A stretch of DNA of 64,000 nt from NCBI GenBank assembly GCA_049115695.1, contig JAGDZR010000004.1, positions 62,001 through 126,000 of the forward strand, given 5' to 3'. This document shows, in pieces, positions 1-8,414 of this stretch. The DNA is from JAGDZR01 sp049115695. GTDB lineage: Bacteria; Bacteroidota; Bacteroidia; Cytophagales; Cyclobacteriaceae. Position 1 is the first letter of the stretch, and each line of letters starts with the position of its first letter. The notes below the pieces were generated by a model. The model was not told the origin of the DNA, did not search any database, and saw nothing but the letters and a program-made list of their open reading frames with translations. A program made the translations under genes and the position numbers.

Positions 1-718
1 CTCCTGCCAACCTATCTTTTGACAATGGTGATGACATTTGCATACTTACTGCAATTGATCCGGCTGACTCACCTGCGATAGTGATCTTATTTGGATCCCC
101 TCCAAAAGCCTGAATATTCTCTTCTACCCACTTCAAGGCTGCCGCCTGATCCAGCGCTCCATAATTGCCAGAAGCCTTGTAGGATGCTTCAGATGTTAAA
201 TCCGGATGTGCCAGAAAACCGAAAATATTTAGTCGATAATTAGCCGTCACTACAACGATTCCCTTCTTGGCCATACTTTCTCCATCATACCGCGGTTCAG
301 CACCATCTCCCGCAACATTACCTCCCCCATAGTAATACAGCAATACAGGTAAGTCCTTCGTATTGCGTTTTGCTGGAGTCCATACATTCAAATAAAGACA
401 ATCCTCACTTACTCCATTTGAACGAGAATTCATATCCCCCCAAATGACTCTCTGCATAGGTCGCGGACCAAAATCCTTTGCTTGTTTTACACCTTCCCAA
501 TTGTCTAAGGGTTGTGGCGCTTTCCATCTCAGCTCACCGACTGGTGGCTTGGCAAATGGAACGCCCAAGTAGGTTTGAATACCATCATTGGTATCATAAT
601 TCCCTTCAATGAGACCGTTATTTATTTTAACCTGCACAGCAAAAGCATCTCTTTTTTGAGCAACTATCATCAGAGATAATCCCATAGACAGAGCGAGTAT
701 TGTCAGTTTTGTCTTCAT
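1..718 (-). CDS. Type B carboxylesterase, secreted, partial (C-terminus beyond window)
   Basis: The start codon is the complement of 716-718 and the frame stays open to the window edge, giving 239 codons of the N-terminal half. The translation opens with a Sec-type signal peptide (MKTKLTILALSMGLSLMIVA). It then shows the family's marks: a YLGVPFAKPPVGELRW block, SEDCLYLNVW, an oxyanion-hole region with YYYGGGN, and the nucleophile elbow GESAG with Ser218. These place it in the carboxylesterase type B alpha/beta-hydrolase family, which cleaves ester bonds, often acyl decorations on glycans in this kind of neighbourhood. The acid and histidine of the triad lie outside the window. It is divergent from the Nudix-fold regulator, with a strong inverted repeat between them, so co-regulation is likely. 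The natural substrate cannot be told. Confidence 0.9.
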   Translation of the reverse strand, partial: MKTKLTILALSMGLSLMIVAQKRDAFAVQVKINNGLIEGNYDTNDGIQTYLGVPFAKPPVGELRWKAPQPLDNWEGVKQAKDFGPRPMQRVIWGDMNSRSNGVSEDCLYLNVWTPAKRNTKDLPVLLYYYGGGNVAGDGAEPRYDGESMAKKGIVVVTANYRLNIFGFLAHPDLTSEASYKASGNYGALDQAAALKWVEENIQAFGGDPNKITIAGESAGSIAVSMQMSSPLSKDRLAG

Positions 719-811
719 CGTTCAATGTATCATTCACTATTTAATAACATTGGAGCAAACTCTCCTAAATAAATTCTCCAGTTTGTCCAGGTATGACCGC
801 CTGTCGAAATA

Positions 812-834
812 TATTGTCTCTTTTCGTGACAATA
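812..834. promoter_or_regulatory. Probable operator 1 of the Nudix-fold regulator
   Basis: Perfect inverted repeat TATTGTC-N9-GACAATA in the divergent gap between the carboxylesterase and the regulator gene. The same core, ATTGTC-N9-GACAAT, recurs at 1702-1722, after the regulator gene and before the next operon. Two copies with identical arms and identical spacing on either side of a regulator gene are good evidence for an operator. That the regulator binds it is inference. Confidence 0.7.
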
Positions 835-927
835 ATATAGAAAGATGTTGATAATAACTAACATCAATAACTGATTTGGCTCATGGTTCTGTTGAAATTG
901 ATCAATTTAATTAGATTCGGGCCTGAA

Positions 928-1632
928 ATGAACAATAACAAGATCGACCAATATTTAACCCATGTTGCTTACGATTCGGTAATATTTGGCTTTTCGGGCG
1001 ATCAACTGAAAATCCTTATTATGGAATATCATAATACGGGATTCTTTGCCCTGCCGGGAGGTTTTGTCAGGCACAATGAACCATTGGATGATGCCGTTCA
1101 GAGGGGTCTGAAGGAACGAACTGGATTAGCTGACATTTATCTGGAACAATTTCATGCCTTTGGCAGTACGAAGAGACATCAGCCGGAGGTAATGAAGGCA
1201 ATATTAAAAGCAAACAATAGCGATCTTAAAACCTTTGAATGGATGTTGGACCGTTTCATTTCCATCGCATTCTATGCCTTGATTGATTATGAAAAGGTAA
1301 CACCACGAGCAGATCACTTGTCTGACTCAATTGGCTGGTACGACATTGATCAATTGCCAGAACTTATGTTGGATCACCAGGAAATTGTATCAACCGCACT
1401 GGCCGCTCTCCGTTCACGTTTATACACCAAACCCATCGGCAACAATCTTCTGCCGCTGAAATTCACCATGAAACAGCTGCAGCGACTTCATGAAGCCATT
1501 TTAGGAGAAGAACTAAGGAGGACAACCTTCCAAAGAAAAATGCTTAGCCTTGACATTCTGCAAAGGCACGAAAAGCAATATACAGGTGGCGCTCATAAAG
1601 CACCTTACCTCTATAGCTTTAAGGAAAACTAA
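928..1632 (+). CDS. Nudix-fold transcriptional regulator (NrtR/AraR/XylR-like)
   Basis: A Nudix domain (about residues 12-150) is followed by a C-terminal winged-helix region (about 165-234), the layout of the NrtR-type regulators that in Bacteroides control arabinose or xylose genes. The Nudix box is recognisable (GGFVRHNE..DDAVQRGLKERTG) but degenerate: the catalytic RELxEE core reads RGLKER, so two metal-binding glutamates are missing. Loss of hydrolase activity in favour of ligand sensing is typical of the regulator branch. An ATG at 883 would add 15 residues; 928 is preferred because family members begin shortly before the VAYDSVIFGF strand. Identical inverted repeats flank the gene (812-834, 1702-1722), suggesting autoregulation and control of both the carboxylesterase and the 1765-5679 unit. 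The effector is unknown; a pentose or its phosphate is a fair guess. Confidence 0.85.
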   Translation: MNNNKIDQYLTHVAYDSVIFGFSGDQLKILIMEYHNTGFFALPGGFVRHNEPLDDAVQRGLKERTGLADIYLEQFHAFGSTKRHQPEVMKAILKANNSDLKTFEWMLDRFISIAFYALIDYEKVTPRADHLSDSIGWYDIDQLPELMLDHQEIVSTALAALRSRLYTKPIGNNLLPLKFTMKQLQRLHEAILGEELRRTTFQRKMLSLDILQRHEKQYTGGAHKAPYLYSFKEN

Positions 1633-1701
1633 GTAACATTTCGAGCGTTTAATAGTTCAATAATTGCCGTTGATAACAATCAAGAAGTGAATATTTACCT
1701 T

Positions 1702-1722
1702 ATTGTCTTAAATTGAGACAAT
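1702..1722. promoter_or_regulatory. Probable operator 2 of the Nudix-fold regulator
   Basis: ATTGTC-TTAAATTGA-GACAAT, an inverted repeat with 6-bp arms and a 9-bp spacer, 42 bp before the start of the sugar dehydrogenase gene. Arms and spacing are the same as in the copy at 812-834. The position fits a repressor site overlapping or just downstream of a promoter. Confidence 0.68.
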
Positions 1723-1764
1723 TTCCTTTTCATAATCTGATCATAATTATACGATTAACTACTA

Positions 1765-4611
1765 ATGTTGAAGAACATACTTAGCACATTCAGAAGGATC
1801 CAGAGCTGGTTCACATCTGCCCTGATAGTAGGGTTTGTCTCATGTAGCAATCCTGCCGAAATGGATGATAATCAAAAGCCAGATATCAATCGATTCACAA
1901 CTTCAGTTCTAACTCAACCGAATGATTTTGACGAGCCAATGGCCTTTACTTTTCTCAACAACAATGAAATTTTGATTGTTGAAAGAAAAGGTGGCATCAA
2001 GCATTTTAACATCAAAAACCAATATGTTCAGAAAGTTGGTGAGATATCGGTCAACACCTTTTATACGAACAAGGAAGGGCGTTCAAGACCAGCCGAGGAA
2101 GGACTGATTGGTGTGACTGCTGATCCTAATTATATGACCAATAATTGGGTTTATTTATTGTTTGCTGATCCTGATGAACCCAAGCATGTGCTGGCAAGAT
2201 ATGAGCTCAAGAAGGGAATCCTCTACGAAGACACCAAAACAGTAGTGTTGGAATACCCTGTTCAGCGAGAAGAATGTTGCCACACCGGTGGAGGTATGAC
2301 CTGGGACAACAAAGGCAATTTGTTCATTACCACAGGAAACAACACCGTTAATCCAAGGGCAGGTACTTCAAACCTCGATGAACGTCCCGGCCAAAAGAAT
2401 AATGATGATCAAAGAACAGGTGGCAACACCAATGATTTGAGAGGCAAGATCTTAAGAATACACCCAGAGGCTGATGGTTCATACACTATTGCAGCAGGCA
2501 ACCTATTCCCTCCGGGTACTGACAAAACTCGTCCTGAGATCTATACAATGGGACACAGAAATCCATGGCGAGTGAGCTGGGATTCTGAAACAGGTTATAT
2601 CTATTGGGGAGAAGTGGGTCCGGACGCTTCAGACGAGAGCGAGAGAGGTCCAAGGGGATATGACGAATTCAATCAGGCCAAGGGACCGGGCTTTTTTGGA
2701 TGGCCATATTTCATAGGTGATAATATTCCTTATGCTGATTATGATCATGAGACCGACTCTGTAGGCTCCTTATTTGATGTAAACAATCCACTCAATGAAT
2801 CAGTCAATAACACCGGACTAACCAAGCTCCCTCCTCCTCAACCTGCTATGCTTTGGTATCCCTACTCCTTTTCGGAGAAGTTTCCATTGATGGGTAGTGC
2901 TGGACGCAGCGCTACAGGCGGACCAGTATTCAGGAAAGCTGACTTCCCTGAATCAGAAAAAAGGTTTCCAAGCTACTATGAAGGCAAATGGTTGATCGTC
3001 GAATTCATGCGCGGATGGATCATGGCTGTCACAATGGATCAAAATGGTGACTTTGTGGAAATGGAACCATTCCTACCCAATGAAAAATTCATCAGTGCCA
3101 TTGACATGCAGTTTAGTCCGGATGGAGATTTGTATGTGCTAGAATATGGGTCTGCCTGGTTTCAAGGCAATGACAATGCCTTGATTAAAAGAGTGCGATA
3201 CAATGGAGGTAACCGAGAGCCGGTGGTCAAGGCATCAGTTGACAAGTCTGCAGGTGATGTGCCGCTCGTTGTGAATTTCTCCTCGGAGGGCACACTGGAT
3301 TATGACAATGATAAACTGAATTATAGTTGGTCAATTACTTCTGACAATGGGTTCAATCAAATGATTGAAGAACCTGCTACTTCGCTTACATTGAGTGAGC
3401 CCGGTCTATATAAAGTGCAATTGAAAGTAACAGATGAAGCAGGAAATAGTAACCAACAATCGCTTGAGGTGCTTGCTGGTAACGAGCCTCCGGTTGTTGA
3501 TCTTGGTATTTCCGAAGGCAATCAATCTTTCTTTTTCGCTGGAAATGAGATCAAATATGCCATTTCGGTTACGGATAAAGAAGATGGCAATTCAGCTGAT
3601 GGCACAATCGCAAAGGCGGATATTGCGATCAATTTTGATTATGCGCCAGAGGGATTTGATCCGATAGAAATTGCGCAAAATCATGTAAGCACCGATGAAT
3701 GGATATCGTTTTCACGTGGTAAAACCCTGATTGAAGAAAGTGATTGCTTTTCATGTCACAAGTTGGATGTCAAATCAATTGGTCCGAGTTACATAGATGT
3801 AGCAAAACGGTACAAAAATGATCCTGAAGGCCAAGCCGGTCTGGGTGCAAAGATTATCAATGGAGGTGTAGGTGTCTGGGGTGAGCATGGCATGAGTGCA
3901 CATCCCGATATCACTGAGGAACAGGCTGCTCAGATTGTTGACTATATTATGGGACTTAATGATCCTCAGCTTGGACCAAAAGTAATACCATTATCTGGTG
4001 CCTTTACTACAAATATTCCTTCAAAGCACAATGACAAGGGTAGTTACCTCCTGCGCGTAGCTTATGCGGATAAGGGTTCTAAAGGATTACCATCGATCAC
4101 TTCAGAAAAAATCATTGCCCTTAGAAACCCATTCATCAATGCGGAGAATTACGACATGGCAAAAGGAACAGAATTACTTACTACTCCCGGACGTTCATTT
4201 TATATTGCCGAGCATCTTGGATATGTAGGATTCAATCAGATTGACATGACAGGCATCAAAGAGATAATCGTGATGGCTGAAAACCCAACGAGAGTTGATG
4301 GTGCTGGAGGTGAAATTGAAATCCATATAGATAGTCCTGATGGTCCACTGTTGGCTACTACAGGAGCTATCGAACCAGTAGAAATTGATTTTCGTGCGGA
4401 ATTGCAGCGACTCGTTGCTGAGTGGGAAGCAGGGGGACAAAAAGGCCCAAGACCTAATTTCAGAACAGTCAGGGCAATGTCACAGCCCAAATTCCCATTG
4501 CCCATAGAAAATGTATCTGGCAATCATGATCTCTATTTTGTAGGTAAAAATCCGAATGCAAGTCCTGGACAAATGCTACTACAAGTTCGTGGCTTCCAGT
4601 TTTCTAATTAA
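1765..4611 (+). CDS. PQQ-type sugar dehydrogenase lipoprotein with PKD, cytochrome c and carbohydrate-binding regions
   Basis: A 948-residue multidomain protein. An N-terminal lipobox (VGFVSC) marks it as a lipoprotein. Residues about 45-475 form a glucose/sorbosone dehydrogenase-type six-bladed propeller, which in this family binds PQQ and oxidises sugars at C1. Residues about 485-570 look like a PKD domain. Residues about 645-735 are a class I cytochrome c with haem motif C661-F-S-C664-H665 and a methionine ligand in GMSAHP. The C-terminal 200 residues resemble a CBM6-like beta-sandwich. The natural reading is a surface or periplasmic enzyme that passes electrons from sugar oxidation to its own haem. 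It is the first gene of a two-gene unit behind an operator-like repeat, 30 bp before the isomerase-like gene. The sugar oxidised is not known, and related propellers occur in proteins of unproven activity. Confidence 0.85.
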   Translation: MLKNILSTFRRIQSWFTSALIVGFVSCSNPAEMDDNQKPDINRFTTSVLTQPNDFDEPMAFTFLNNNEILIVERKGGIKHFNIKNQYVQKVGEISVNTFYTNKEGRSRPAEEGLIGVTADPNYMTNNWVYLLFADPDEPKHVLARYELKKGILYEDTKTVVLEYPVQREECCHTGGGMTWDNKGNLFITTGNNTVNPRAGTSNLDERPGQKNNDDQRTGGNTNDLRGKILRIHPEADGSYTIAAGNLFPPGTDKTRPEIYTMGHRNPWRVSWDSETGYIYWGEVGPDASDESERGPRGYDEFNQAKGPGFFGWPYFIGDNIPYADYDHETDSVGSLFDVNNPLNESVNNTGLTKLPPPQPAMLWYPYSFSEKFPLMGSAGRSATGGPVFRKADFPESEKRFPSYYEGKWLIVEFMRGWIMAVTMDQNGDFVEMEPFLPNEKFISAIDMQFSPDGDLYVLEYGSAWFQGNDNALIKRVRYNGGNREPVVKASVDKSAGDVPLVVNFSSEGTLDYDNDKLNYSWSITSDNGFNQMIEEPATSLTLSEPGLYKVQLKVTDEAGNSNQQSLEVLAGNEPPVVDLGISEGNQSFFFAGNEIKYAISVTDKEDGNSADGTIAKADIAINFDYAPEGFDPIEIAQNHVSTDEWISFSRGKTLIEESDCFSCHKLDVKSIGPSYIDVAKRYKNDPEGQAGLGAKIINGGVGVWGEHGMSAHPDITEEQAAQIVDYIMGLNDPQLGPKVIPLSGAFTTNIPSKHNDKGSYLLRVAYADKGSKGLPSITSEKIIALRNPFINAENYDMAKGTELLTTPGRSFYIAEHLGYVGFNQIDMTGIKEIIVMAENPTRVDGAGGEIEIHIDSPDGPLLATTGAIEPVEIDFRAELQRLVAEWEAGGQKGPRPNFRTVRAMSQPKFPLPIENVSGNHDLYFVGKNPNASPGQMLLQVRGFQFSN

Positions 4612-4641
4612 ACCAAGTGATCTAAATAAATCCCAAACGAT

Positions 4642-5679
4642 ATGAGCAGCAAACAAAATCGACGTAAATTTTTGACCAACTCTTCAGCCATAGCAGGGGG
4701 CTTGTTATTGGGCAGTGCATCATCATTAAAAGGTGCACCAGCTATTCTTAAACATTTCAATAAGCCCTATTCGGTCATCAATGGGGTGCAAATTGGCGTG
4801 ATCACCTACTCTTTCAGGAGCATGGAAGATCAGAGTGCGGAAGCCACACTGCAATACATCAAGGATTGTGGTATTAGTGCGGTCGAATTGATGGGTGGAC
4901 CGGCCGAGAGCTTTGCGGGGATGCCTCAGTCGGATTTTAACCGCCGGGCATTCTATGGGCTGATGAGAAAACAAAGAAACGGGGAGTTGACAGCAGATGA
5001 AGAAAAGGAAATGAAAGAAATGCGTGCCACTATGGATGCCTATGGCAAAGAAGTTGCCGAATGGCGCACCAGCGTTTCGATGGATGCATTTGAGAAGTTC
5101 AGGAAGATGTATAACGATGCTGGGGTGAAAATTTATGGATTCAAGCCTTCAGCCTTTGGCAAGAATAATACCGATGCAGAAATCAATTATGGATTGAAAG
5201 CTGCTAAAGCACTAGGTGCTTCGCATGTCACTTTAGAGCACCCTAGTGATGATGCTCATACACTTAAGTTGGGGCAAATGGCGAAGCAGCATAAAATCAA
5301 AGTAGCTTATCACGGACATGAGCAGCAAACCCCAACATTCTGGGATACAGCGTTGAAGCAATCACCATACAACGCGATCAACCCTGATATGGGCCATTAT
5401 ATTGCTGCAGGCAATGAGCAACCGCTTGAGTTACTAAAAAAATACAATGACCGCATCGCAAGTACTCACTTGAAGGATCGCCAGACACCAGACAATGGCA
5501 AGGGGAATGTATTGTGGGGAACAGGCGATACCCCGATCCCGGCTATTCTGAAGCTCATCAAGCAAGAGCAATATAAGTTTCCCGCAACGATTGAGTTAGA
5601 ATATAAAATCCCAGACGGTTCAGATGCAATCAAAGAGGTGCAGAAGTGTCTGGCCTTCTGTGAGAAAAGCCTCAGCTAA
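4642..5679 (+). CDS. Exported sugar phosphate isomerase/epimerase-like TIM-barrel protein
   Basis: 345 residues. The N-terminus carries a Tat-type signal (NRRKFLTNSSAIAGGLLLGS), so the folded protein is probably exported. The remainder is the xylose isomerase-like TIM barrel (AP endonuclease family 2 fold). It has the expected series of metal-site strands: AVELMGG near residue 75, HVTLEHPSDD, YHGHEQ, GHYIAAG and THLKDR, ending in a glutamate strand (IELEYK). Many Bacteroidota and planctomycetes encode such secreted homologues near sugar dehydrogenases or Gfo/Idh oxidoreductases, where they are thought to isomerise or process oxidised sugars; no activity can be read from the sequence. It lies 30 bp after the quinoprotein gene and ends at a hairpin, so the two probably form one transcript. 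Confidence 0.82.
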   Translation: MSSKQNRRKFLTNSSAIAGGLLLGSASSLKGAPAILKHFNKPYSVINGVQIGVITYSFRSMEDQSAEATLQYIKDCGISAVELMGGPAESFAGMPQSDFNRRAFYGLMRKQRNGELTADEEKEMKEMRATMDAYGKEVAEWRTSVSMDAFEKFRKMYNDAGVKIYGFKPSAFGKNNTDAEINYGLKAAKALGASHVTLEHPSDDAHTLKLGQMAKQHKIKVAYHGHEQQTPTFWDTALKQSPYNAINPDMGHYIAAGNEQPLELLKKYNDRIASTHLKDRQTPDNGKGNVLWGTGDTPIPAILKLIKQEQYKFPATIELEYKIPDGSDAIKEVQKCLAFCEKSLS

Positions 5680-5697
5680 GTGTAAAAATGATATTGA

Positions 5698-5724
5698 AAA
5701 GAGCCCTGATAAAAGGGGTTCTTT
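5698..5724 (+). terminator. Probable transcription terminator after the isomerase-like gene
   Basis: A 9-bp stem, AAAGAGCCC pairing with GGGTTCTTT (one G-U pair), encloses a 9-nt loop and starts 18 bp after the stop codon. The T-rich run after it is short (TTTA), so efficiency is uncertain. It separates the regulator-linked pair of genes from the GH3 gene. Confidence 0.6.
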
Positions 5725-5976
5725 ACATCTGATGCTTGTATCGATTGTTTTCTTTACAAGCTGAAGTTTTACGTTTACAAGTTCATTGATCGACACCTCA
5801 TTTACGGGTACCAAATGAATACATTAAGGTATCTTTTTGTTTGATGTTTCACCATCCGGTTACAGCAAAATCTGAAAGTTTGCGATGTGTTGAATAATAG
5901 AGAATACTGTGACTCAAAGGTTTGCATTGAGCTTCTAATTTTTGAATATTGCTATAGCTTCATAAAAATTAACATC

Positions 5977-8271
5977 ATGACTCCATTATATCAGATCACC
6001 CGACTTACAATTTGGTCACTATCAATTGTGCTAATGCTCGCTAGTTGCGCTGAGAAGTATACTACTGAACAGAAGGAAGGGTACGTATTAGTCAACAACG
6101 ACCAGGGCAGCACATTGGGTTATACCACTGAATCTGGTGTTGCATTGCTTACCGTCGACAGGTTAGCCTTCAAAGATCTTAATAAAAATGGACAGCTGGA
6201 TGGTTATGAGGACTGGCGTAAATCTCCAGAAGAGAGAGCTGCAGACCTGGCCACTCAAATGTCCATAGAGCAAATAGCAGGTTTAATGCTCTATAGCGCA
6301 CATCAGGCAATACCATCAGGAGGAAGGCGTGCCTCGAACTATGGAGGTAAGCCTTTCAAAGAAAGTGGAGCTTTACCTGGCGATCTTTCTGATGACCAAA
6401 AGAAATTTTTAACTGATGATAACCTCAGACATGTGCTTATCACTCGAGTTGAATCTCCGGAAGTTGCTGCACAGTGGAATAACAATGCACAAGCACATGT
6501 TGAAGCTATTGGTTTGGGAATTCCTGTCAATACGAGCTCTGACCCAAGACATGGTAGTGACTCATATGCTGAATACAATGAAGGTGCCGGCGGGAGTATT
6601 TCAATGTGGCCAGGCACACTTGGTATTGCAGCTTCCTTTGACCCCTCATTGATGCAGCAATTCGGTAAAATCGCTTCGATTGAATATCGTGCCTTGGGAA
6701 TAGGAACAGCATTATCACCTCAGATAGATCTGGCAACCGAACCTCGCTGGAGCCGATTTGACGGAACAATGGGTGAAGATCCGGATTTGGCTACCGATCT
6801 GGCGAGAGCATATGTTGATGGATTTCAATCAACAGATGAGGCAGGTTGGGGATTTGAAAGCGTAAATGCAATGGTCAAACATTGGCCTGGTGGTGGACCA
6901 GAAGAAGGAGGAAGAGATGGCCATTTTGGATATGGCGCCTATGCCGTATATCCAGGCAATAATATCGAAGATCATATGCAACCTTTTACTGAAGGGGCTT
7001 TTAAGTTAACAGGTGCTACCAAAATGGCTTCTGCAGTAATGCCCTACTACACCATATCAGATGGACATGGTGAATCAGTTGCCAATGGCTATAATCAATA
7101 CCTGATCACAGATGTGCTGAGAGGTAAGTATCAATACGAAGGTGTACTTTGTACAGATTGGGGAATTACCAATGACGTATCGTCAATTGGTAAATTCCAA
7201 GGAAAGCCGTGGGGTGTAGAACAGTTAAGCATAGCTGAACGACATCTAAAAGCCATTGAAGCTGGTATGGATCAATTCGGAGGAAACAATGACATGAAAC
7301 CTGTATTGGAGGCTTACCAACTTGGGGTAGCAAAGATCGGTGAAGAACAAATGCGCAAGCGTTTTGAAAAATCTGCGGTGAGATTATTGCTCAATATCTT
7401 CAGGATTGGACTTTTTGAAAATCCTTATCTGGATATTGCCACCACCAAAGCTACTGTTGGGAAACCACAATTCATGAAAGCAGGTTATGATGCTCAGCTA
7501 CGCTCAATTGTCATGTTGAAAAATCAAGCTGATGCACTACCAATGACCGAAAAGCAAAAAGTTTTCATTCCACAACGATATATTGCCCCAAGTGTCAACT
7601 GGTGGGGAATGATAAGTCCGGAAAGAACTGAAACGCCATTTAACATGGACGTGGTTTCCAAATATTTTGAAGTTGTTGACAGTCCAGATCAGGCTGATTT
7701 TGCTTTAGTAGGAATCCAGAGCCCGGATGGTGGTGTTGGCTATGATGCAGCTGATGTGGAAAATGGAGGTAACGGTTATTTGCCCATCAGTTTGCAATAT
7801 CAACCTTACACAGCTACTGAAGCAAGAGAAACAAGTCTGGCAGGTGGAAGCCCGTTGGAGGACTTCACGAATCGCAGCTATCGATCAAAATCCATCACGA
7901 CGCGCAATGTGACAGACATGGATTTAGTGAACGACACCAAATCCCAAATGGGTGACAAACCGGTCATCGTGGTAGTGAACGTGTCAAAACCAATGGTATT
8001 CTCCGAAATAGAGAATAGCGCTTCAGGAATTCTGATCCATATGGGGGTCCAGGATCAAGCGCTTATGGATATTATTTCTGGAAAAAATGAACCAAGTGGT
8101 TTGCTCCCCTTTCAAATGCCTGCTGATATGATCACCGTTGAAAAACAATTTGAAGATGTACCCAGAGACATGACTGCCTATACGGATACTGAAGGTAATA
8201 GCTATGATTTTGCCTATGGCCTTAACTGGAGCGGAGTTATTGCTGACGATCGGGTTCAACAGTATAAATAG
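5977..8271 (+). CDS. Glycoside hydrolase family 3 (beta-glucosidase type), lipoprotein
   Basis: 764 residues from the ATG at 5977, chosen over an in-frame ATG 90 bp upstream because only this start puts a signal peptide and lipobox (MLASC) at the N-terminus. GH3 N-terminal TIM barrel: the KHWPGGGPEEGGRDGH substrate-binding stretch is followed by the catalytic nucleophile Asp394 in GVLCTDWGI. The (alpha/beta)6 sandwich domain follows from about residue 500, and the usual GH3 tail motif (DFAYGLNW) ends the protein, so it appears full length. GH3 enzymes remove terminal beta-linked glucose or xylose from the non-reducing end. In this locus the expected job is trimming the glucan backbone of xyloglucan oligosaccharides after side chains are removed. 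Beta-xylosidase activity is the main alternative. Confidence 0.9.
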   Translation: MTPLYQITRLTIWSLSIVLMLASCAEKYTTEQKEGYVLVNNDQGSTLGYTTESGVALLTVDRLAFKDLNKNGQLDGYEDWRKSPEERAADLATQMSIEQIAGLMLYSAHQAIPSGGRRASNYGGKPFKESGALPGDLSDDQKKFLTDDNLRHVLITRVESPEVAAQWNNNAQAHVEAIGLGIPVNTSSDPRHGSDSYAEYNEGAGGSISMWPGTLGIAASFDPSLMQQFGKIASIEYRALGIGTALSPQIDLATEPRWSRFDGTMGEDPDLATDLARAYVDGFQSTDEAGWGFESVNAMVKHWPGGGPEEGGRDGHFGYGAYAVYPGNNIEDHMQPFTEGAFKLTGATKMASAVMPYYTISDGHGESVANGYNQYLITDVLRGKYQYEGVLCTDWGITNDVSSIGKFQGKPWGVEQLSIAERHLKAIEAGMDQFGGNNDMKPVLEAYQLGVAKIGEEQMRKRFEKSAVRLLLNIFRIGLFENPYLDIATTKATVGKPQFMKAGYDAQLRSIVMLKNQADALPMTEKQKVFIPQRYIAPSVNWWGMISPERTETPFNMDVVSKYFEVVDSPDQADFALVGIQSPDGGVGYDAADVENGGNGYLPISLQYQPYTATEARETSLAGGSPLEDFTNRSYRSKSITTRNVTDMDLVNDTKSQMGDKPVIVVVNVSKPMVFSEIENSASGILIHMGVQDQALMDIISGKNEPSGLLPFQMPADMITVEKQFEDVPRDMTAYTDTEGNSYDFAYGLNWSGVIADDRVQQYK

Positions 8272-8414
8272 ATGAGGCAATCTTAGGAAGCGCTTCTGTC
8301 CTCAACAGTAGTTCGCAGGGATAATTATGCTCGAAATAAGGTATCCATTTGTAAGGTTTTTGTGATTGTAAAGTCAAATTGTAGGACATTAGTTGCTGCT
8401 GACAAAATACAACT

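Noticed and set aside
3434..4523. Open frames in other phases within the quinoprotein gene, on both strands
   Set aside because: They lie fully inside a long gene with clear domains, have no protein-like motifs and fit chance open frames in A/T-moderate coding DNA.
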